Below, in pieces: positions 21,533 through 24,841 of a stretch of DNA of 24,841 nt. Location of the stretch: positions 1-24,841 of IMG/VR virus record IMGVR_UViG_3300027985_001644; one strand, 5' to 3'. Source of the DNA: a virus. Made by a program: the position numbers and the translations under genes. Positions within the stretch are counted from its first letter, which is position 1. Each line of letters starts with the position of its first letter. The notes under the pieces were generated by a model that did no database searches, was not told the DNA's origin, and worked only from the letters and a program-made list of their open reading frames with translations.

Positions 21533-22175
21533 CCAGTCCCCCACCTCCATCCCCGATGGGATCATCGAAATCGAGGGCAAGAAATACATGCGCGACGCGA
21601 CCGGCGGGTTTCGCCCGGTCGAGCTTGTCAAGCCGACCGACAAGCTCATCGACGAGCAGGTGCGCAAGATCTTCGGTTTCGCCGTTGCGCTGAGCGAGCA
21701 GGTCTCCCGGTTCAAGGGGCATACCTTCGACGACCTGGGCGAGCTCGATGCGCTGCTCGAGCAGGAATACGGCCTGAAGGTCGGCGGCGCCAAGGGCAAC
21801 AAGAGCTACTTCAGCTTCGATGGTCTGATGCGTGTCGAGATCCGCGTTTCGGACCAGCTGACCTTCGGCCCCGAGCTGCAGATCGCGAAGGCACTGGTGG
21901 ACGAGTGCCTGAACGAATGGTCGGCCGATAGCCGCCCCGAGATCCGCGCAATCGTGACGAGTGCCTTCAACACCGACAATGAAGGCCAGATCAATCGCGG
22001 CGAGATCTTCATGCTGCTGCGTCTCGAGATCGAGGATGACCGCTGGCAACGGGCGATGAAGGCGATCCACGATGCGATCCGCGTAATCGGCTCGAAAACC
22101 TACATGCGCTTCTCGATGCGCGACGCCTTCGATGCGGCCTGGCAGACCGTGACCATCGACCTGGCGAAAGCCTGA
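21525..22175 (+). CDS. DUF3164 family protein
   Basis: A 216-aa protein of the DUF3164 family found almost only in Mu-like phages between the transposition and host-interaction genes. Recognisable parts are the N-terminal YMRDATGGFRPVELVKP, the central GNKSYFSFDGLMRVEIRV, and FNTDNEGQINRGEIFMLLRL, ending in DDAWQ-like helices. Its biochemical role is not established. The ATG at 21525 overlaps the previous gene; an earlier in-frame start at 21471 is unlikely. Confidence 0.85.
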   Translation: MSDQSPTSIPDGIIEIEGKKYMRDATGGFRPVELVKPTDKLIDEQVRKIFGFAVALSEQVSRFKGHTFDDLGELDALLEQEYGLKVGGAKGNKSYFSFDGLMRVEIRVSDQLTFGPELQIAKALVDECLNEWSADSRPEIRAIVTSAFNTDNEGQINRGEIFMLLRLEIEDDRWQRAMKAIHDAIRVIGSKTYMRFSMRDAFDAAWQTVTIDLAKA

Positions 22176-22211
22176 CCCCCACCAACCATCAGCCATCACA
22201 GGAGAAACACC

Positions 22212-22481
22212 ATGGCAAAGACCTTCCCGAAATCCGAACTCGCTCGCCAGCTCGCGCATGACATGGGCTGGAACGTCACCAACACCGCCGAGGCCGTCGA
22301 TCGTATGTTCGAGCTGATCCTCGAGCACGCTGAGGCCGGAGAGCGTGTCAGCATCGGCTCGTTCGGCTCGTTCAGCGTCAAGCAGAAGGCTGCTCGCAAG
22401 GCGCGCAACCCGCACACGGGCGAAGCCGTCGATGTGCCGGCGCGGGCCGTTCTGGCCTTCAAACCGTTCAAGACCGCCTGA
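22212..22481 (+). CDS. HU/IHF-family DNA-bending protein
   Basis: An 89-aa HU-like protein. The family signature is visible: the N-terminal helix pair (KSELARQLAHDMG..., AVDRMFELILEHAEAGERV), then SIGSFGSF, and the DNA-clamping arm KAARKARNPHTGEAVDVPA with RNP-type loop, ending AFKPFKTA. AGGAGAAACACC precedes the ATG. Mu transposition uses host HU and IHF, so a phage-borne HU may make the transpososome less dependent on the host or assist packaging. A strong inverted repeat follows the stop. Confidence 0.92.
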   Translation: MAKTFPKSELARQLAHDMGWNVTNTAEAVDRMFELILEHAEAGERVSIGSFGSFSVKQKAARKARNPHTGEAVDVPARAVLAFKPFKTA

Positions 22482-22485
22482 GCGA

Positions 22486-22540
22486 AACGCCGAGGGTTTC
22501 TGACATAGCTTCAGAGCCAATATCAGAAACCCCTGGCGTT
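22486..22540 (+). terminator. Long hairpin after the HU gene
   Basis: AACGCCGAGGGTTTCTGA (22486-22503) pairs at 16 of 18 positions with TCAGAAACCCCTGGCGTT (22523-22540) across 19 bases. It lies immediately after hupB-like coding sequence in the only sizeable gap of this operon. There is no T-run, so it may be a Rho-independent-like stop, an mRNA-stabilising hairpin, or a regulatory RNA. Confidence 0.5.
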
Positions 22541-22593
22541 GTCGCGGCGTGGTGGCCGCGGCCTGATGAGCAGCTGGAGGATAGTTTAGAGCC

Positions 22594-22857
22594 ATGACCC
22601 ACTTCTCCATTTACGGAGATCCGGATGCCGAGATGCGACTGAAGTCGTTCACAGGAACATCGAAAAACGGAAAATCGGTCATCCGCATCGAAATCGAGTG
22701 CAGAACGCCGTGGCGCTTTGGCTATGCCTTGGAAGAGCTCGGAAAGGTGCAGGACGGCCAAAAGCCCCAGAAGGCGCCGCCGAAGAAACCCGCGAAGGCG
22801 AAAGTCTTGTCGCTGCCTCCACCGCACCTCATGCTTCCTGAGCCAGGGCACGACTGA
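22594..22857 (+). CDS. Hypothetical protein, 87 aa
   Basis: An 87-aa protein with a compact N-terminal beta-rich half (TGTSKNGKSVIRIEIEC and PWRFGYALEEL) and a Lys/Pro/Ala-rich, probably disordered tail (KPQKAPPKKPAKAKV). GGAGG lies ~15 bases before the ATG. It precedes GemA directly (1 base between). No family recognised; the tail suggests nucleic-acid contact. Confidence 0.65.
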   Translation: MTHFSIYGDPDAEMRLKSFTGTSKNGKSVIRIEIECRTPWRFGYALEELGKVQDGQKPQKAPPKKPAKAKVLSLPPPHLMLPEPGHD

Positions 22858-22858
22858 C

Positions 22859-23287
22859 ATGAATACCATCGCAATCATCAACATCGCGCGTCAGCAGTTA
22901 GATCTGGACGAAGACACCTATCGTGCGCTCCTGGTACGGGTGACGGGCAAGGCATCTCTCCGCCAGATGTCAGAACGCGAGCGCATCGACGTGGTCGACG
23001 AGCTGAAGCGCAAGGGGTTCCGCGTCCGGAAATCCCGCAAGGCGTTGCCTCCGTCGACGAAGCCCTATGTGCGCCTGATCCACGCCCTGTGGGCGAGCTG
23101 CGCGCGCTACGGGGTGATCGAGACCGGATCGCGCGAAGCCTTGCGGGCCTTCTGCAAGCGGTTCGTCGCGCATGGCATTGACGCAGTTGCAGTCGATCCC
23201 GACATGCTCAGCTACGCCCAGGCGACACCGATCATCGAAGCGCTGAAGAAGATGGAAGCGCGCGGAAAGGCGGCCAGCCATGGATAA
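22859..23287 (+). CDS. gemA: GemA / gp16-like protein (DUF1018)
   Basis: A 142-aa member of the Mu GemA/gp16 (DUF1018) family. The diagnostic start is IAIINIARQQLDLDEDTYRALL, then the MSERERIDVVDELKRKGFR helix and a C-terminal WASCARYGV...FCKRF region. In Mu, GemA modulates host gene expression and DNA supercoiling. The ATG at 22859 lies 1 base after the previous stop; an open frame extends further upstream but overlaps the preceding gene. It overlaps the next gene by 8 bases. Confidence 0.9.
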   Translation: MNTIAIINIARQQLDLDEDTYRALLVRVTGKASLRQMSERERIDVVDELKRKGFRVRKSRKALPPSTKPYVRLIHALWASCARYGVIETGSREALRAFCKRFVAHGIDAVAVDPDMLSYAQATPIIEALKKMEARGKAASHG

Positions 23288-23696
23288 GCGCATCGCCAAT
23301 GCCGAAATCCGCCGGGTCTGGATGGATCCTGGTCTGACCACGGCCGAGGCAGCGGCCGAGATCAACCTGTCGCGCGCGGGCCTTTGGAAACGCGCTAAAA
23401 ACCTTGGCCTGCCGCCCCGCAAGGAAGGGCGTCCTCCGGTAATCCCGGAAGCGGAGTTGCGGGTGCTCTGGCTGGCGGATGTGCTTTCCAGCGATATTGC
23501 AGCCCTGTATCGGTGCCCGACCGACTCGGTGCGGCAGGCATCCCGCCGGATCGGGCTCGATCGCAGACCGCCGGGGCGCCATTTGACGATCACCATGGCC
23601 GAATATCGGCTGGGGCTGATCCGGAAAGCGAACACCCCGGGCAGTAAACTGTCTGATCCAGAGCGCAGGATCCTTACCAGGACACGTCAGGAGTGA
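23280..23696 (+). CDS. Double-HTH prophage protein, 138 aa
   Basis: Two helix-turn-helix-like units are visible: LTTAEAAAEINLSRAGLWKR (about 19-38) with AKNLGLPPR, and SSDIAALYRCPTDSVRQASRR followed by IGLDRRPPG. The protein is basic and ends in a helical tail. It lies between GemA and the Mor-like activator and probably binds DNA; a regulatory function is inferred. ATG at 23280 overlaps the gemA stop region. Confidence 0.75.
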   Translation: MDKRIANAEIRRVWMDPGLTTAEAAAEINLSRAGLWKRAKNLGLPPRKEGRPPVIPEAELRVLWLADVLSSDIAALYRCPTDSVRQASRRIGLDRRPPGRHLTITMAEYRLGLIRKANTPGSKLSDPERRILTRTRQE

Positions 23697-23700
23697 GCCT

Positions 23701-24102
23701 ATGACGACGCAGCACTTCCCAGCCAGCATCGACAATGTTCCCGAGTCGCTCATCGATGTCGCAGAAACTTTCGGCCTGGGCGTTGCGCTGCGCTTGATGC
23801 AACAGTTCGGCGGACAGGAGCTGGAGTTTCCGCGGCGTTTTCGGGGCACGCGTCATCCGTGCAAGGAGATGGTCGCGTTGCTCGGCGCGGAGGTCGGGGA
23901 GCAGGTTTGCCATTTCCTTGCCGGCATGAGGGTATATGTTCCAAACGGCAAGGTGCGCCGCCTGCGACCCGAGATCGAACACCTGCAATCCAGCGGCAGA
24001 GACCGCCGCCAGATCGCCAAGCTGCTGGGAATTTCGCAACGGCATGTTCGGAGACTGGCGAACAAGCCGCCAGATGATCTTCCGCTCTTCCCGGATTACT
24101 GA
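23701..24102 (+). CDS. mor: Mor-like middle-operon transcription activator
   Basis: A 133-aa protein of the Mor/C activator family of Mu-like phages. The N-terminal part (SLIDVAETFGLGVALRLMQQFGG) is the dimerisation region. The middle segment AGMRVYVPNGK is the family's conserved turn. The C-terminal RRQIAKLLGISQRHVRRLAN is the DNA-binding helix-turn-helix. AGGAGTGAGCCT precedes the ATG. Mor activates middle transcription, leading to late genes. A hairpin terminator and an inverted repeat lie directly downstream, before the lysis gene, where an activator site would be expected. Confidence 0.85.
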   Translation: MTTQHFPASIDNVPESLIDVAETFGLGVALRLMQQFGGQELEFPRRFRGTRHPCKEMVALLGAEVGEQVCHFLAGMRVYVPNGKVRRLRPEIEHLQSSGRDRRQIAKLLGISQRHVRRLANKPPDDLPLFPDY

Positions 24103-24116
24103 GACCAGCCAGCCAT

Positions 24117-24140
24117 CCCCCGGACCACGTCCGGGGGTTT
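24117..24140 (+). terminator. Intrinsic terminator after the mor-like gene
   Basis: CCCCCGGAC (24117-24125) and GTCCGGGGG (24129-24137) form a perfect 9-bp GC-rich stem with a 3-base CAC loop, followed by TTT. It closes the early operon. Confidence 0.8.
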
Positions 24141-24142
24141 AT

Positions 24143-24186
24143 GCTTTCGCGCGCACGTAAACCGGGGCGACACCAGGTGCGAAAGC
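24143..24186. promoter_or_regulatory. Inverted repeat, possible activator site before the lysis gene
   Basis: GCTTTCGC (24143-24150) and GCGAAAGC (24179-24186) are exact complements with 28 bases between, in the short gap between the terminator and the amidase start (24197). No -35 hexamer is evident, which suits an activator-dependent promoter such as those used by Mor/C proteins. This role is inference. Confidence 0.4.
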
Positions 24187-24196
24187 AGGCTAAATC

Positions 24197-24820
24197 ATGA
24201 CCAATCCGGCACTTTCCCTGATCCAGACGGGGCTTCGCGATCTCGGCTATGCGCCGGGGCTGATCGATGGCTTCTATGGTCCGAAAACCCAAGCTGCTGC
24301 GGAAGCATGGCTCGCAGCGGGCGGTGCCGGAGCGAACGAGCTGATCCATCCGGAAACGGCGGCGATGATCCACCAGGGCGCCGCGCGCTATCCGGTGCAC
24401 GAGATCGTCGTGCATTGTTCGGCGACGCGGCCGGACTGGCTCGAGCGCGAAGGATTTCTGACGCAGGTCGAAGTCATCCGTCGCTGGCATGTCGAAGACA
24501 ATGGCTGGCGCGACATCGGCTATCACTGGCTGATCAGTCGCAAGGGTGAAGTCCTCGCGGGTCGCGCCGAAACCGAGATCGGGGCTGGCGTCGAGGGTCA
24601 CAATCGCGGCGTGATCCATGTCTGCCTGATCGGTGGGTTCGGTTCGACCGAGCATGATGCCTTTCGCGCCAATTTCACGGGCGCCCAGGACGGCCGCCTT
24701 CGGGCAGTGATCCAGGGGATCAGCATGCGCACCCAGATCACCCGTATCTCGGGGCACAACGAGTGGGCGGCCAAAGCCTGCCCGGGCTTCAACGTTCCCT
24801 CCTGGCTGAAAGGAGCCTGA
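24197..24820 (+). CDS. N-acetylmuramoyl-L-alanine amidase (endolysin)
   Basis: Phage lysis enzyme that cleaves the amide bond between MurNAc and the peptide stem. Residues ~5-45 form a peptidoglycan-binding-like module (QTGLRDLGYAPGLIDGFYGP). Residues ~66-200 are an Amidase_2/T7-lysozyme-type domain with zinc ligands His73 (VVHCSAT), His187 (SGHNEW) and Cys195 (KACPGF), plus Tyr109 and Lys193 at the usual catalytic positions. No signal peptide is seen, so export would need a holin. The ATG at 24197 follows AGCAGG. The next gene starts 1 base after its stop, suggesting a lysis cassette. Confidence 0.92.
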   Translation: MTNPALSLIQTGLRDLGYAPGLIDGFYGPKTQAAAEAWLAAGGAGANELIHPETAAMIHQGAARYPVHEIVVHCSATRPDWLEREGFLTQVEVIRRWHVEDNGWRDIGYHWLISRKGEVLAGRAETEIGAGVEGHNRGVIHVCLIGGFGSTEHDAFRANFTGAQDGRLRAVIQGISMRTQITRISGHNEWAAKACPGFNVPSWLKGA

Positions 24821-24821
24821 G

Positions 24822-24841
24822 ATGAATTCCGTCTATGTCCG
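24822..24841 (+). CDS. Start of next prophage gene, cut by the window edge
   Basis: ATG at 24822 after AAAGGAGCCTGAG, a strong ribosome site. Only MNSVYV can be read. Position after the endolysin suggests a holin or another lysis gene, but nothing in the visible residues proves it. Confidence 0.5.

Noticed and set aside
21522-22610. Minus-strand frame of 362 codons
   Set aside because: Antisense to DUF3164 and HU genes, which are well supported.
23331-23341. Another GGTCTGACC copy resembling the left-end motif
   Set aside because: Lacks the AA at its left side, is a single copy inside coding sequence, and a match of 9 bases is expected by chance at this scale.

Overview
The window is high-GC bacterial DNA with short Shine-Dalgarno-preceded genes packed in overlapping (ATGA/TGATG) operons. 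Its codon bias and its RcapMu-like transposable-phage gene order point to an alphaproteobacterium, most likely of the Rhodobacterales; this is inference from protein style, as no rRNA or housekeeping gene is present. Essentially the whole window is mobile or accessory DNA.

Region A (about 1-6.5 kb) looks like the end of an integrative island or phage-satellite-like element. It has an inward-facing tyrosine recombinase, an unknown 199-aa gene, an AlpA-type excisionase/regulator, and a large primase-polymerase/RepA-like helicase followed by a small gene. A 14-bp palindrome lies in front of alpA and a perfect 13-bp inverted repeat lies behind the replication gene. Next come a small membrane protein, a GIY-YIG nuclease and a divergent controller-like XRE regulator. 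The GIY-YIG/regulator pair carries two C-box-like sites (GACT-N3-AGTC) exactly 100 bp apart in mirror orientation, with no methyltransferase beside it. Region B (6.6-10.8 kb) is a complete anti-phage CBASS locus of the E2-only (type II-short) kind: CD-NTase, E2-like protein and patatin phospholipase (CapV-like) on the + strand. Divergent from it is a two-gene CapH/CapP pair (XRE repressor plus ImmA-like metalloprotease). The divergent promoter region holds two copies of a 20-bp direct repeat that fit as the CapH operator.

Region C (about 11.1 kb to the right edge) is the left part of a Mu-like transposable prophage. Four copies of an 11-bp motif at 11175-11289 are candidate transposase end-binding sites. 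Leftward genes are a D12-class adenine methyltransferase, a lipoprotein and the LexA-like c repressor. Across a 15-bp inverted-repeat operator lie the rightward early genes: ner, a run of small genes (one of them only 44 aa), a ParB-like protein, MuA transposase, MuB ATPase, several small DNA-binding proteins, a DUF3164 protein, HU, GemA and a Mor-like activator. After an intrinsic terminator the lysis module begins with a T7-lysozyme-type amidase; the next gene is cut by the window edge. The window therefore shows a defence-carrying island directly abutting, or interrupted by, a transposable prophage. The right ends of both elements lie outside the window.
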